This document shows, one piece after another, positions 33,410-42,026 of a DNA stretch of 64,000 bases. The stretch is from positions 23,634-87,633 of the forward strand of contig JBDHVC010000015.1 of NCBI GenBank assembly GCA_039809495.1, given 5' to 3'. The notes below the pieces were generated by a model. It saw nothing but the letters and a program-made list of their open reading frames with translations, did not search any database and was not told the origin of the DNA. Both the position numbers and the translations under genes were made by a program. The stretch comes from JAFLCL01 sp039809495. Lineage in GTDB: Bacteria > Myxococcota_A > Polyangia > Polyangiales > Sandaracinaceae. Each line of letters opens with the position of its first letter. The first letter of the stretch is position 1.

Positions 33410-34264
33410 TCATCGCGCGACGACGCCGAGGACGTTGGGGAGCGGCAGCGGGCCCGGCGGGCGCCGATCCTCCGCGCGCCGACGCCTCCCGACGAGCAGG
33501 ATCGGGGGCTCGCCCTCCGGCGCGACGTAGAGCGTCGCCTCGGGGCCGCCCTCGACGTAGTGGACGTCCGTGAGCCCGAGCGCGGGATCGCCGAGGCGCC
33601 TCGCGAGCTCGCGCATGCGGTAGGGTCGCGCGGCGTGGATGGCGACGAAGCGGCCCTCGCGATCGCGCCCGATCGCCGCCGCCGAGTAGGCGTCGTCGTC
33701 CACCCAGGCGATCGGGCCGCCGTCGCAGCCGAGCAGGCGATAGTTGGCGACGAGGGTGCGGTAGCGCGCGCGCAGCCGGTCGAGCGCGACCCCGGGGCAG
33801 TCGCGGCCGACCATCGTGAACGGGGCGTCGCTCGGGTCGCGCGGATCGAAGGCGAGCACGCCGCCGAAGCGCGGATCGTCGGGGGAGCGCTCGCGTCCGT
33901 CGTGGACGAGCCAGCCCGACGCCCGCCCGCCGGGCTCGTACATCGCCGCGTTGATCCCGAGGACGAGCCCCTCGAGCCGAGCCCAGTCGGCGAGCGTCGG
34001 CGAGCTCCCCCCGCGCTCGGCGCTCGAGAGCAGGATGAGGCGCCGGCCCTCGAGCGCGACGCGCGCGATCGTCACGGCGCCTCGATCCTCCGGGGCCTCG
34101 CCCGGTCCGTCGATCCGCTCGAGGACGATCGGCGTCAGGACGCGTCGTGTCGGCGCGCTCGGGGGCTCGCTCGGCGCGATCTCGCGGCGCTCCGTGGGGG
34201 AGGCGCACGCGAGCAGGAGCGCGATCGGGGCGACGGTGAGCCGCGCCGCTCGAACGCTCGTCAC
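33410..34264 (-). CDS. Phosphodiester-glycosidase (NAGPA-type) domain lipoprotein
   Basis: 284 residues from a GTG at 34264, which places the hydrophobic signal VAPIALLLACAS (lipobox LLAC) at the N-terminus. An upstream in-frame start would bury it. The domain contains LGINAAMYEPGGRASGWLV, ANYRLLGCDGG, SAAAIGRDREGRFVAIHA and HYVEGGPEATLYV. These match the family of exported proteins related to the enzyme that removes GlcNAc from phosphodiester-linked sugars (PF09992), which in bacteria act on exopolysaccharide or sporulation-related glycans. It should be lipid-anchored outside the inner membrane. Separated from the sulfotransferase operon by 79 bp. Confidence 0.78.
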   Translation of the reverse strand: MTSVRAARLTVAPIALLLACASPTERREIAPSEPPSAPTRRVLTPIVLERIDGPGEAPEDRGAVTIARVALEGRRLILLSSAERGGSSPTLADWARLEGLVLGINAAMYEPGGRASGWLVHDGRERSPDDPRFGGVLAFDPRDPSDAPFTMVGRDCPGVALDRLRARYRTLVANYRLLGCDGGPIAWVDDDAYSAAAIGRDREGRFVAIHAARPYRMRELARRLGDPALGLTDVHYVEGGPEATLYVAPEGEPPILLVGRRRRAEDRRPPGPLPLPNVLGVVAR

Positions 34265-34355
34265 GGCGCGTGCTCCGGGCGTCGGGGGGCGAGAGCCATG
34301 ACGCGAGGATGGCGCGGAGCGCCCGACGCATCGAGGCGAGGGCACGCGCCTCGCC

Positions 34356-34378
34356 GCATCGAGCGGGCCGCGTCGTCA
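34356..34378 (-). other. Stop-abutting repeat motif after the hypothetical gene at 34376
   Basis: The stop reads into TGACGACGCGGCCCGCTCGA, a diverged member of the family also seen at 7531, 20220, 60069 and 61471. Confidence 0.4.
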
Positions 34379-35185
34379 GCGCTGTCCCTCGAGGACCGCG
34401 CGCGCGAGCAGCGAGACGGCGAGATCGGTCTCGCGCTCGTTGTTCTCGAGCGAGGTCCGATCCGCCTCCTCCCCCGTGATGGCCAGCGAGGTGCGCTTGC
34501 GCGGCGAGGCGACGAGCTCGTCGAGGAAGGGGGTCTCTGGCGGGAGCCCGTCGCGCACCTTCGCGACGAGCGCGTCGAAGCGGCCTCGCGCCGTCGGCCC
34601 GCTCTCCTCCGGCAGCGCGACGCGGCCCTCGACGAGGCGGAGCGGCGCGCTCGCCCTCAGGAAGAGGTGCAGCACACGCGCTCGCTCGCGCGCGTGCTCG
34701 TGCGAGACGAAGGGCCGCGTGTACATCCGCACCCCTCGCACCCGGACGTCTCGCATCTCGATGCTCTGGTGCCCTCGGGCCAGATCGAGCGTCGAGAGCG
34801 TCGCGAGAGAGACGCTCTCGAGCGGGACGCGCGCGCCCCACGGCTCGAGGTCGAGGAGCCCCGCGCGCAGGAAGGCGCGCGCGCCCTGCTCGCCCGGAGG
34901 ATCGAAGCGGAGCGTGGCGGGATCGAGCCGGACGGCGCCGAAGCCGCGCTCGCGCAGGGCGAGGACGCGACGCTCCGCCTCGTCCGAGCGTAGGGTCCGC
35001 GCGAGGATCCAGGGGAGGGCGCCCGCGATGCGCTGCCGGACGTCGAAGGCGAGCAGGCCGAAGAGCGCCGCCACGTCTTGGATCCAGACCTCGGGCGGGG
35101 CCAGCTCGGAGGGCTCGTCCCGCTCGCGGTAGGAGCGCTCGCGCGCGAGCCGTGGGGCCCTCGTGATGGCGACGACGTCGGGCAT
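34376..35185 (-). CDS. Hypothetical cytoplasmic protein
   Basis: 269 residues from the ATG at 35185. No family recognised. It has no signal peptide or membrane segment. The sequence is Arg/Ala/Leu-rich with alternating helices and short strands, for example VWIQDVAALFGLLAFDVRQRI, RSDEAERRVLALRERGFGAVRLD, a DVRVRGVRMYTRPFVSHEHA strand pair and a C-terminal helix DLAVSLLARAVLEGQR. It sits 35 bp downstream of uup on the same strand, so it is probably read from the end of that transcript. The coding call rests on frame consistency and neighbour spacing; a larger upstream start is possible but the first 20 residues it would add look non-coding. Confidence 0.65.
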   Translation of the reverse strand: MPDVVAITRAPRLARERSYRERDEPSELAPPEVWIQDVAALFGLLAFDVRQRIAGALPWILARTLRSDEAERRVLALRERGFGAVRLDPATLRFDPPGEQGARAFLRAGLLDLEPWGARVPLESVSLATLSTLDLARGHQSIEMRDVRVRGVRMYTRPFVSHEHARERARVLHLFLRASAPLRLVEGRVALPEESGPTARGRFDALVAKVRDGLPPETPFLDELVASPRKRTSLAITGEEADRTSLENNERETDLAVSLLARAVLEGQR

Positions 35186-35220
35186 CGAGGCCCGAGGATC
35201 GGGCGCGGCTCGCGAAACGC

Positions 35221-37158
35221 CTAGCCCTTTTTCTCCTCGAGCCACGCCCAGCGCGCGATCAGCGCCTCGAGCGCGCTCTTGGCCGCCTCGGCGTCGCTCG
35301 TCCGCGCCTTCACCTCGTGACCGCGCTTCGCGAAGAGCTCGGGGTCCGCGAGCGCGCGCTCGGCGCGCTCGACGCGCTCCTCGGCCTCGGCGATCGCGTC
35401 GACGATCGACTCGAGCTCGAGGCGCTCCGCGTAGGTGAGGCCCCTCTTCGGGCGCTCGTCGAGCGCTCGCGGGGCGCCCTCGCGCGGCTCGGCGCTCGCG
35501 GGGAGCGCGCGCTCGTCCTCGCGCCGACGCTCGCGCGCCTCGTCGCGGAGCTTGCGGTACGTCGTGTAGTTGCCCTCGTACTTGACGACGCGGCCGCCCC
35601 CCTCGAACGCGAGGATCGCGGTCGCGATCCGGTCGAGGAAGAACCGATCGTGCGTCACGACGAGCGCCGTGCCCTCGAAGTCGACGAGCATCTCCTCGAG
35701 CGCCGAGAGCGTCGCCACGTCGAGGTCGTTGGTCGGCTCGTCGAGGACGAGCAGGCTCGCGGGCGTGAGCAGCATGCGAGCGACGAGCGCGCGTGCCCGC
35801 TCGCCGCCCGAGAGCGAGCGCACGGGCTGCTTCTGCTGCCAGGTGTCGAAGAGGAAGCGCTCGAGGTAGGAGCGGACGTCCATGCGTCGCCCGGCGAAGT
35901 CGACGTGGCTCGCGTCGGGCGCGACGTTCTCGAGGACCGAGCGATCGGGATCGAGGCCCGAGCGCGCCTGATCGAGGTAGGCGATCGTCGTCGTCGCGCC
36001 GACGCGCACGGCGCCTCGCGTCGGCGCGAGCTCCTGGCGAACGAGCCTTAGGAGCGAGGTCTTGCCGGCGCCGTTCGGGCCGACGATGCCCACCCGCTCT
36101 CCCTGGACGAGGGAGAGATCGAGCGCGTCGATCAGGGTCCGCCGCTCACTCGCCTCGCCCACGTCGAGCCCGACCGCGTCGAATTCGAGGATCGTCCGCC
36201 CGACGCGCGCCGCCTCCATCGAGAGCGCGATCCGCTGCTCACGCTCGGGCGCGCGCGCCCGCAGCGCCTGCTCCGCGCGCCCGATGCGGGCCTTCTGCTT
36301 CCCCGTGCGCGCGGCGGGCGTGCGTCTCAGCCACTCGAGCTCGCGCCGCAGGAAATTCTGTCGGTTCTGCTCCTCGCGCGCCGCGTGCTCCAGGCGCTCG
36401 GCCTTCGCGAGCAGGTAGGCCTCGTAGCCGCCGTCGTAGACGTGGAGGACGCCGTCCTCGAGCTCGCAGGTGCGGGTGACGACGCGATCGAGGAAGTAGC
36501 GATCGTGCGTCACGAAGAGGACGGCGCCCCGGTAGGTGTCGAGGAGGTAGCCCTCGAGCCACTCGATGGTGTCCGCGTCGAGGTGGTTCGTGGGCTCGTC
36601 GAGGATCGCGAGCTCGGGCTCCTCGACGAGCAGGCGCGCGAGCGCGACGCGCCGCTGCTCCCCGCCGCTCATCGTGCCGAGGGGCCGCTCGGCGCCCTGG
36701 ACGCCGAGGTGATCGAGCAGCGCGCGCACCCGGTGGTGCGGCTCCCAGCCGCCGAGGTGCTCGATCCGCTCGAGCGCGGCCGCCTGCGCCTCGACGAGGA
36801 GGCTCGCCTCGGCGTCGCCCCCCGCGCCCCCCGAGAGCGCCTCGCTCGCCTCGTCGTAGGCGCGCTTGGCCTCGTTCCAGCGCGAGAGCCCGGCGCACGC
36901 CTCGTCCCACCCGCTCCGCGTCGGATCGAGCTCGGGGCTCTGGGGGAGGTAGCCGACGCGCGCGCCCCGCTTGCGCGCGAGCGTGCCGTGATCGAGGGGC
37001 TCGACGCCGGCGAGCATCTTCGCGAGCGTCGACTTGCCGGAGCCGTTCTTGCCGACGAGCCCGACCCGCTCGCCCTCTTCGATCGTGAGCGAGACGTCGA
37101 TCGCGAGCTTGCGCGGACCGAACGCCTTCGAGAGCCCGCGGGCATCGAGGATCGACAC
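35221..37158 (-). CDS. uup: ABC-F ATPase, Uup type
   Basis: 645 residues from GTG. Two ABC domains: Walker A GLVGKNGSGKST, MSGGEQRRVALARLL, DEPTNHLD; then GPNGAGKTSLLRL, LSGGERARALVARML and DEPTNDLD. The DEPTNDLD form in the second domain, the YFLDRVVTRTCELEDGVL strand and a C-terminal coiled coil (GLTYAERLELESIVDAIAEAEERVERAERALADPELF, residues ~560-620) are typical of Uup, a ribosome- and DNA-associated ABC-F protein. The frame is open far upstream of 37158, but the ATPase domain begins with VSILDARGLSKAFG at this GTG, so that is the likely start. Divergent from murJ with 105 bp between. Confidence 0.88.
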   Translation of the reverse strand: MSILDARGLSKAFGPRKLAIDVSLTIEEGERVGLVGKNGSGKSTLAKMLAGVEPLDHGTLARKRGARVGYLPQSPELDPTRSGWDEACAGLSRWNEAKRAYDEASEALSGGAGGDAEASLLVEAQAAALERIEHLGGWEPHHRVRALLDHLGVQGAERPLGTMSGGEQRRVALARLLVEEPELAILDEPTNHLDADTIEWLEGYLLDTYRGAVLFVTHDRYFLDRVVTRTCELEDGVLHVYDGGYEAYLLAKAERLEHAAREEQNRQNFLRRELEWLRRTPAARTGKQKARIGRAEQALRARAPEREQRIALSMEAARVGRTILEFDAVGLDVGEASERRTLIDALDLSLVQGERVGIVGPNGAGKTSLLRLVRQELAPTRGAVRVGATTTIAYLDQARSGLDPDRSVLENVAPDASHVDFAGRRMDVRSYLERFLFDTWQQKQPVRSLSGGERARALVARMLLTPASLLVLDEPTNDLDVATLSALEEMLVDFEGTALVVTHDRFFLDRIATAILAFEGGGRVVKYEGNYTTYRKLRDEARERRREDERALPASAEPREGAPRALDERPKRGLTYAERLELESIVDAIAEAEERVERAERALADPELFAKRGHEVKARTSDAEAAKSALEALIARWAWLEEKKG

Positions 37159-37248
37159 GGAGCGCTTCGTGGACCGGCGCGGCGGATCGGGCAAGAGCTG
37201 GGCGCGGCCTCGCGCGCCCGAATTTTCGGGCCGGCGCGCGCGAGCCCG

Positions 37249-37254
37249 TACGAT
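37249..37254 (+). promoter_or_regulatory. -10-like hexamer TACGAT for murJ
   Basis: First T is 15 nt from the GTG at 37264; TTTTCG lies about 18-19 nt upstream. It is in the divergent uup-murJ region. Confidence 0.4.
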
Positions 37255-37263
37255 GGCGCCCGC

Positions 37264-38910
37264 GTGACCGACGAACGAAGCCGAGGAGCGCCCCCCCGAG
37301 CGAGCGAGCCGCCAGGCGCCGCGTCGAGCAGCGAGCCGTCCGCGAGGCAGCACCTCGCGCGTCGGAGCGGCGTGGTCGCCATGGGGACGCTCCTCTCGCG
37401 GATCCTCGGCGTCGTTCGCGATCTCGTCTTCGCGGCGATGATCCCGGTCGCGGGGACGGACCTCTTCTTCGACGCGTTCACGATCCCGAACGCGCTCCGC
37501 GGGCTGCTCGCGGAGGGCGCGATGACCTCCGCGCTCGTCCCGGTGTACGCGGAGGTGCGGGCGAAGGAGGGCCAGGCGGAAGCGACGCGCTTCTACGCGA
37601 GCTTCCGCGGGCTGATGATGCTGCTCCTCGTCCTCGTCTCGGCCTTTGGCGTGCTCCTCGCCCGACCGATCGCGACGGCGTACGGCGCGGGCTTCGGCGC
37701 CGATCCCGCGCGCTTCGAGACCTTCGTCTCGCTCACGCGGCTCGTCTTCCCCTACATCCTCTTCATGGGCCTCGCCGCGCTCGGCGCGGGCGTCCTCAAC
37801 GCGCACCAGCGCTTCCTCGTCCCCTCGGCCGCGCCCGCGCTCCTCAACGTCGCGTTCATCCTCGCCCCCTTCCTCCTCGTCCCGCTCGTCGTCGCGCTCG
37901 GGCTGCCCGAGATCCTCGCGCTGGGCGTGGCGGCCCTCCTCGGCGGCGCGCTCCAAGTGCTCGCGCAGTGGCCCTCGCTCCATCGGCTCGGCCTGCTCGG
38001 CCTGCCGCGCCTCGAGGCCAGCGATCCCTACGTGAAGAAGGCGTTCCGGCTCCTCATCCCGCTCACGCTCGGGCTCGGCATCTACCAGCTCAACGTGATG
38101 ATGTCGCGGCTCTTCGCGTCGTATCTCCCCGAGGGCTCGCTGAGCTTCCTCTACTACGCGCAGCGGCTCGTCGAGATCCCGCAGGGGATGTTCGGGGTCG
38201 CGATCGCGTCGGCCGCGCTGCCGATGCTCGCGGAGCTGCGCGCGAGGGGGGACCGCGAGGGCGTCCTCGCCGCGTTTCGCGACGCGCTCTCGCTCGTGCT
38301 CTTCGTCGCGCTGCCGCTCTCGGCGATCCTGATCGCGCTCGGGCACCCGATCGTCGTCGTGCTCTTCGCGCGAGGCGCGTTCGGTGCCGACGCCGCGATC
38401 GAGACGGGCCGCTCGCTCGCCTACCAGGCCGCGGGGGTCGCCGCGATCGCCTCGGTCCGCGTGCTCGTCCCCGTCTTCCACGCGCACAACGAGACGAGGC
38501 TGCCCCTCCTCGGCGGCGCGGCGAACCTCGTCGCGTTCGTCGCGGTGGCGTCGTGGCTCTCGCCGCTCGGCCACGTCGGGATCGCCATCGCGATCAGCGT
38601 CGCGGGCTTCGTCCAGTGCGCCGTCTTGCTCGCCCTGCTGCGTCGTCGGCTCGGCCGCCTCGGCCTCTCACGGCTCGTCTCGCCCGTGCTGCGCGTGAGC
38701 CTCGCGAGCCTCGTCGCCGCGCTCCTCGGCTGGGGCGTCGCGCGGCTCGGCGCGTGGTCCGAGGGCGGCAACCGCCTCGAGAACGTGCTCGTCCTCGCGC
38801 TCGCGCTCGGCGTCGCGGGCGCGGCCTTCCTCGCGATCGCGGCCGCGCTCGGGGTGCCGGAGCTCGCGCGCGTCCGGGCGCGCCTCGAAGCTCGCCTGCG
38901 CCGCTCGTGA
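37264..38910 (+). CDS. murJ: Lipid II flippase MurJ
   Basis: 548 residues from GTG. It moves the peptidoglycan precursor lipid II across the inner membrane. A ~40-residue Ser/Ala-rich N-terminus precedes the first helix, then GTLLSRILGVVRDLVFAAMI (the signature of the MviN/MurJ group), GTDLFFDAFTIPNALRGLLAEGAMTSALVPVY, and about 14 hydrophobic helices ending LALALGVAGAAFLAIAAALG. The GTG is chosen because the frame is open upstream but upstream codons lie over uup. The hexamer 15 nt upstream agrees. The neighbours (ABC-F divergent, SDR epimerase convergent) are not cell-wall genes, so this is a free-standing murJ. Confidence 0.95.
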   Translation: MTDERSRGAPPRASEPPGAASSSEPSARQHLARRSGVVAMGTLLSRILGVVRDLVFAAMIPVAGTDLFFDAFTIPNALRGLLAEGAMTSALVPVYAEVRAKEGQAEATRFYASFRGLMMLLLVLVSAFGVLLARPIATAYGAGFGADPARFETFVSLTRLVFPYILFMGLAALGAGVLNAHQRFLVPSAAPALLNVAFILAPFLLVPLVVALGLPEILALGVAALLGGALQVLAQWPSLHRLGLLGLPRLEASDPYVKKAFRLLIPLTLGLGIYQLNVMMSRLFASYLPEGSLSFLYYAQRLVEIPQGMFGVAIASAALPMLAELRARGDREGVLAAFRDALSLVLFVALPLSAILIALGHPIVVVLFARGAFGADAAIETGRSLAYQAAGVAAIASVRVLVPVFHAHNETRLPLLGGAANLVAFVAVASWLSPLGHVGIAIAISVAGFVQCAVLLALLRRRLGRLGLSRLVSPVLRVSLASLVAALLGWGVARLGAWSEGGNRLENVLVLALALGVAGAAFLAIAAALGVPELARVRARLEARLRRS

Positions 38911-38943
38911 CGGGGAGCCCACGCGCGGCGGGGCGAGCGCCGA

Positions 38944-39954
38944 TCAGATCCACCCCTCGGCGCGATACCACGCGAAGGCGCGGCGCACCCCCTCCTCGTA
39001 GTCCACCTCCGCGCTCCACCCGAGGCTCGAGCGCAGCTTGTCCGCGGAGCAGATCCAGGCCTTCTGCGCGCCCATCTTCGCCTTCTGGCGGTTGAAGAGG
39101 CGGGGCTTGTGGTCGATGCGCGTGAGCAGCTCGCCGCCGATGCCGGCGAGGGTGACGAAGAACGCGGGGAAGTCGAGCGTGATGGCCCTGCGGCCGCTCT
39201 CGCGCACGATCGCGCTCTGGAATTCGACCCAGGTGAGGGGGCGACCGCTCTCGACGAAGAAGCCCTGACGCACGGCCCGCGGGTGCGTCGTCGCGAGGAG
39301 GATCGCGCGCACGCAGTCGTCGACGTAGACGGCGGACCACTTCTGATCGCGGTTGCCGAAGAAGACGTTGCGCCCCGCGGCGGCCTCCTTGAAGAGGTTG
39401 AAGTAGTCGACGTCGCCCGGCCCGAAGACGCCCGAGGGGCGGAGGATCGTCCAGGGGAGGCGATCGCCGCGCGCCTCCACGGCGTACTCCGCCTCGAGCT
39501 TGCTCTCGCCGTAGAATTCGACGGGCCTGCGGGGATCGTCCTCGACGATCGCGCGATCGACGGGGGAGGGGCCGTACGCCGCCTGCGAGCTCACGAGGAC
39601 GAAGCGCTCGAGCTCGGGGTGGGCCCTCTCGATCGCGACGAGGAGGTTCTCGGTCGGCATCACGTTGCCGCGCCAGAAGTCCTCGTAGCGGACCCCCTTC
39701 GTCACGCCCGCGACGTGCAGGACGTAGCTCGGCTTCTCGTCGCCGACGATCGCCGTCAGCCGATCGACGTCGTCGTAGTCGCACTCCACGCTCCGGCCCT
39801 TCTTCGAGGGTGGCGAGCCCTTGCGCCGCAAGGAGATCACGTCGAGGCCGCGCTCGAGGAGGGCGTCGCGCAGCCGGCTCCCGATGAAGCCGCTCGCCCC
39901 GGTGACGAGGGCCTTGCCGGCGAGAGGGGGCGTGGTGGAGTCGTCGTTGCTCAT
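38944..39954 (-). CDS. NAD-dependent epimerase/dehydratase (extended SDR)
   Basis: 336 residues. The Rossmann motif GKALVTGASGFIGSRL is at residues 13-28, then CDYDDVDRL, and the active site VSSQAAYG ... EFYGESKLEAE with catalytic Tyr and Lys in YGESK near residue 147. LRPSGVFGPGD and WSAVYVDDCVRAI complete the extended-SDR pattern. Such enzymes change sugar nucleotides or steroid-like and lipid alcohols; the substrate is not evident. The variant N-terminal LVTGASGFIGS without a UDP-sugar-specific signature argues against a plain UDP-glucose epimerase. It converges with murJ (33 bp). A TAGGAA/AGGAAGG sequence 13 nt before the ATG may serve as -10 element or Shine-Dalgarno. Confidence 0.87.
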   Translation of the reverse strand: MSNDDSTTPPLAGKALVTGASGFIGSRLRDALLERGLDVISLRRKGSPPSKKGRSVECDYDDVDRLTAIVGDEKPSYVLHVAGVTKGVRYEDFWRGNVMPTENLLVAIERAHPELERFVLVSSQAAYGPSPVDRAIVEDDPRRPVEFYGESKLEAEYAVEARGDRLPWTILRPSGVFGPGDVDYFNLFKEAAAGRNVFFGNRDQKWSAVYVDDCVRAILLATTHPRAVRQGFFVESGRPLTWVEFQSAIVRESGRRAITLDFPAFFVTLAGIGGELLTRIDHKPRLFNRQKAKMGAQKAWICSADKLRSSLGWSAEVDYEEGVRRAFAWYRAEGWI

Positions 39955-40031
39955 GGGGACCTTCCTACCAGCGGGGCGCTCGGCCGACGATGCGCGGGGG
40001 CTGGGCCGCTACCCTCGATCGCCGAGGGCGC

Positions 40032-41927
40032 CTAGAACACGAGGCCGAGCCGGAGCCGCGCCATGCCGACCTCGCTCATCCGCACGTCGCGCTCGTCGTC
40101 GAACGCCCCGCCAGGGAAGAGGACGCCGCCCTCGATCCCGAGCTCGAGGCGCACGTCGTCCGCGAGCGGGACGTAGCCGTTGACGGCCGCGTCGACCTCG
40201 ACGCCGAGGTCGCGGCGCGAGGGATCGCCTCCTCGGTAGTTCGCGGCGCGCCCGAACGCGCCCTGCCGGTAGGGATCGACGACGTCGGCGGAGGCCCACG
40301 CGATGACGGAGCCCAGGCGGACGTCGAGCTCGGGGATCGGGCGGAAGATCGCGTAGGGGAAGAGGTAGAAGGCGCCGGCGACGCCGCCGTTCGTGGGCAA
40401 GAGCTCCGCGCCGTGCGAGGGGCGCCCGAAGATGTCGGGGTTCTGCGCGAGCCACGCGGAGCGCGCGGTCTGCCACGCGATCACCTCGGGGAAGAGTACG
40501 AGCCCGACGCGATGATCGGGATCCATCGTCGCCCTGCGCTCGACCCCGTCCTCGGTGTTCGAGTCGCCGGTCGCGTAGCCGCCCTCGAGCACCACGTCGA
40601 GATCCGTCGCCACGCGCGCGATCTGCGCGGCGACGAGGAACTGCTGCACCTCGGCGACCGGGTGCGCCGTCGTCCGCGTGATCGATGTGCTCCCCTCGCC
40701 GAACATCGCCTCGGCCGCGAGGCGGATCTTCCCGCCCGTCGGCTCCGCGACGTGGATCGACGCGAAGGCGTCGGCGATGAAGACGTCGAGGAAGTCGTCG
40801 AGGTAGTTCTTCTGCGTGCGGTAGGCGACGTAGGCGCCGAAGCGCACGTCGTCTTGCTCGTAGAGGCCGGCGAGCACGCCCTGGAACGCGAGGTCGCCGC
40901 AGGTGCCCTGGCCCGAGGGGCAGGGCCGCTGGAAGTCGGCGAGCAGATCCCACGCGACCCAGTCCCCCGCGGCGGCGATGGTGAAGGGCGACTCGTCTCC
41001 CCCGACCTTCGTCGCGAAGAAGAGGCGTCGCACGAGATCGCCGTAGCGGTAGTCGCCGAAGGGAGGGCGCGTCTCGCCGTCGTTGGCGACGAGCCCGAGG
41101 CCCCACGAGAAGCCCATCTGCCCGAGGCGGAAGAGCCCGATCGGCGAGCGCCACTCGAGGTAGAGGTGACGCAGGCGCAGGCCTGGGTAGCCCATCTCGT
41201 CGCGCGGGATCGCGGCGGGGCGCGTGCCGCTGGCGAGGTCGCCGAGCGCGACGCCGTAGAGCACGTCGGCCTCGCCGACGAGCGAGAGGAAGGGCGCGAC
41301 GCGGGCGTCTCCGCCGGGGTGATCGACGAGCCCGACGCGGCCGCGGAGCCGGAGCCACTGCTCGGCGAAGTAGTGCTGGCCGAGCGAGGGGCCTGGCGTG
41401 TGTCGGCTCGGATCGACGCTCGGGCGCGCGGTCGCGAGCGGGATGTCGCTGAGCGCGTCGCCGCGGAGCTGGTACTCGCCCCAGAGATCGAAGCCGACGC
41501 GGAGCCCCGCGGGCTCGCCCGGCGCGTCCTCGCCGCTCGCGCCCTCCTCGCTCGCCTGCGCCAGCGCCTCCCCTTCTGCCGCCGCGCTCGGGGCCGGGTC
41601 GGGCGCGCGGTCCGCCTGCGAAGGCGGCGGCGTCGAGGGAGGTTCCGCGTCGTCGTCGGCCGCGGCCGGCTCGATCGTCGAGGGCTCGTCGGGCGGCGCG
41701 GCGTCGGGCTCGGCGGCGCTGGGCGGCTCGCCCGGCTCCGCGGGCTCGCTCGGCGCTTGCGCCGCGATCGGTGTGCCGTCGGCGTCGGGCGGCGGCGGGG
41801 CAGGGGCTTCTGCTTCTCGAGGAGCGGGGTCGTCGGCGCGCGCGGGACGAGCCTCGAGCGTCGAGAGGGTGGCGAGGCCGACGAGGGCAGCCAAGGCGAG
41901 GGGTCTTCGGCGCGCGCGGGGCAGCAT
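40032..41927 (-). CDS. Probable outer-membrane beta-barrel protein
   Basis: 631 residues. The signal peptide MLPRARRRPLALAALVGLA...ARPARA is followed by a ~140-residue Ala/Pro/Glu/Asp-rich linker, then ~470 residues of alternating amphipathic strands (GFDLWGEYQLRGDAL, WLRLRGRVGLV, LRLRHLYLEWRSPIGLFRLGQMGFSWGLGLV). The C-terminus ends MARLRLGLVF, the aromatic-last-residue pattern of outer-membrane barrels. The overall form resembles the myxobacterial family described as TIGR04551, but I cannot confirm membership. A porin or adhesin role is open. It is divergent from the GH44 glucanase across a 99-bp gap containing a promoter hexamer for each side. Confidence 0.72.
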   Translation of the reverse strand: MLPRARRRPLALAALVGLATLSTLEARPARADDPAPREAEAPAPPPPDADGTPIAAQAPSEPAEPGEPPSAAEPDAAPPDEPSTIEPAAADDDAEPPSTPPPSQADRAPDPAPSAAAEGEALAQASEEGASGEDAPGEPAGLRVGFDLWGEYQLRGDALSDIPLATARPSVDPSRHTPGPSLGQHYFAEQWLRLRGRVGLVDHPGGDARVAPFLSLVGEADVLYGVALGDLASGTRPAAIPRDEMGYPGLRLRHLYLEWRSPIGLFRLGQMGFSWGLGLVANDGETRPPFGDYRYGDLVRRLFFATKVGGDESPFTIAAAGDWVAWDLLADFQRPCPSGQGTCGDLAFQGVLAGLYEQDDVRFGAYVAYRTQKNYLDDFLDVFIADAFASIHVAEPTGGKIRLAAEAMFGEGSTSITRTTAHPVAEVQQFLVAAQIARVATDLDVVLEGGYATGDSNTEDGVERRATMDPDHRVGLVLFPEVIAWQTARSAWLAQNPDIFGRPSHGAELLPTNGGVAGAFYLFPYAIFRPIPELDVRLGSVIAWASADVVDPYRQGAFGRAANYRGGDPSRRDLGVEVDAAVNGYVPLADDVRLELGIEGGVLFPGGAFDDERDVRMSEVGMARLRLGLVF

Positions 41928-41936
41928 CGGGGCGCG

Positions 41937-41942
41937 ACAGTA
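41937..41942 (-). promoter_or_regulatory. -10-like hexamer TACTGT for the outer-membrane protein
   Basis: First T is 15 nt from the ATG at 41927. An overlapping TACGCT (first T at 41947) is an alternative. Confidence 0.4.
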
Positions 41943-42014
41943 GCGTAACGGGGCGCTTGGACGCGAGCCGCATCACGCGAGGCGGGCCTCTGTCCGCCTC
42001 GCCCTCGTTCGGTC

Positions 42015-42020
42015 TATGCT
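42015..42020 (+). promoter_or_regulatory. -10-like hexamer TATGCT for the GH44 gene
   Basis: First T is exactly 12 nt from the ATG at 42027. Confidence 0.5.
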
Positions 42021-42026
42021 CCGCGG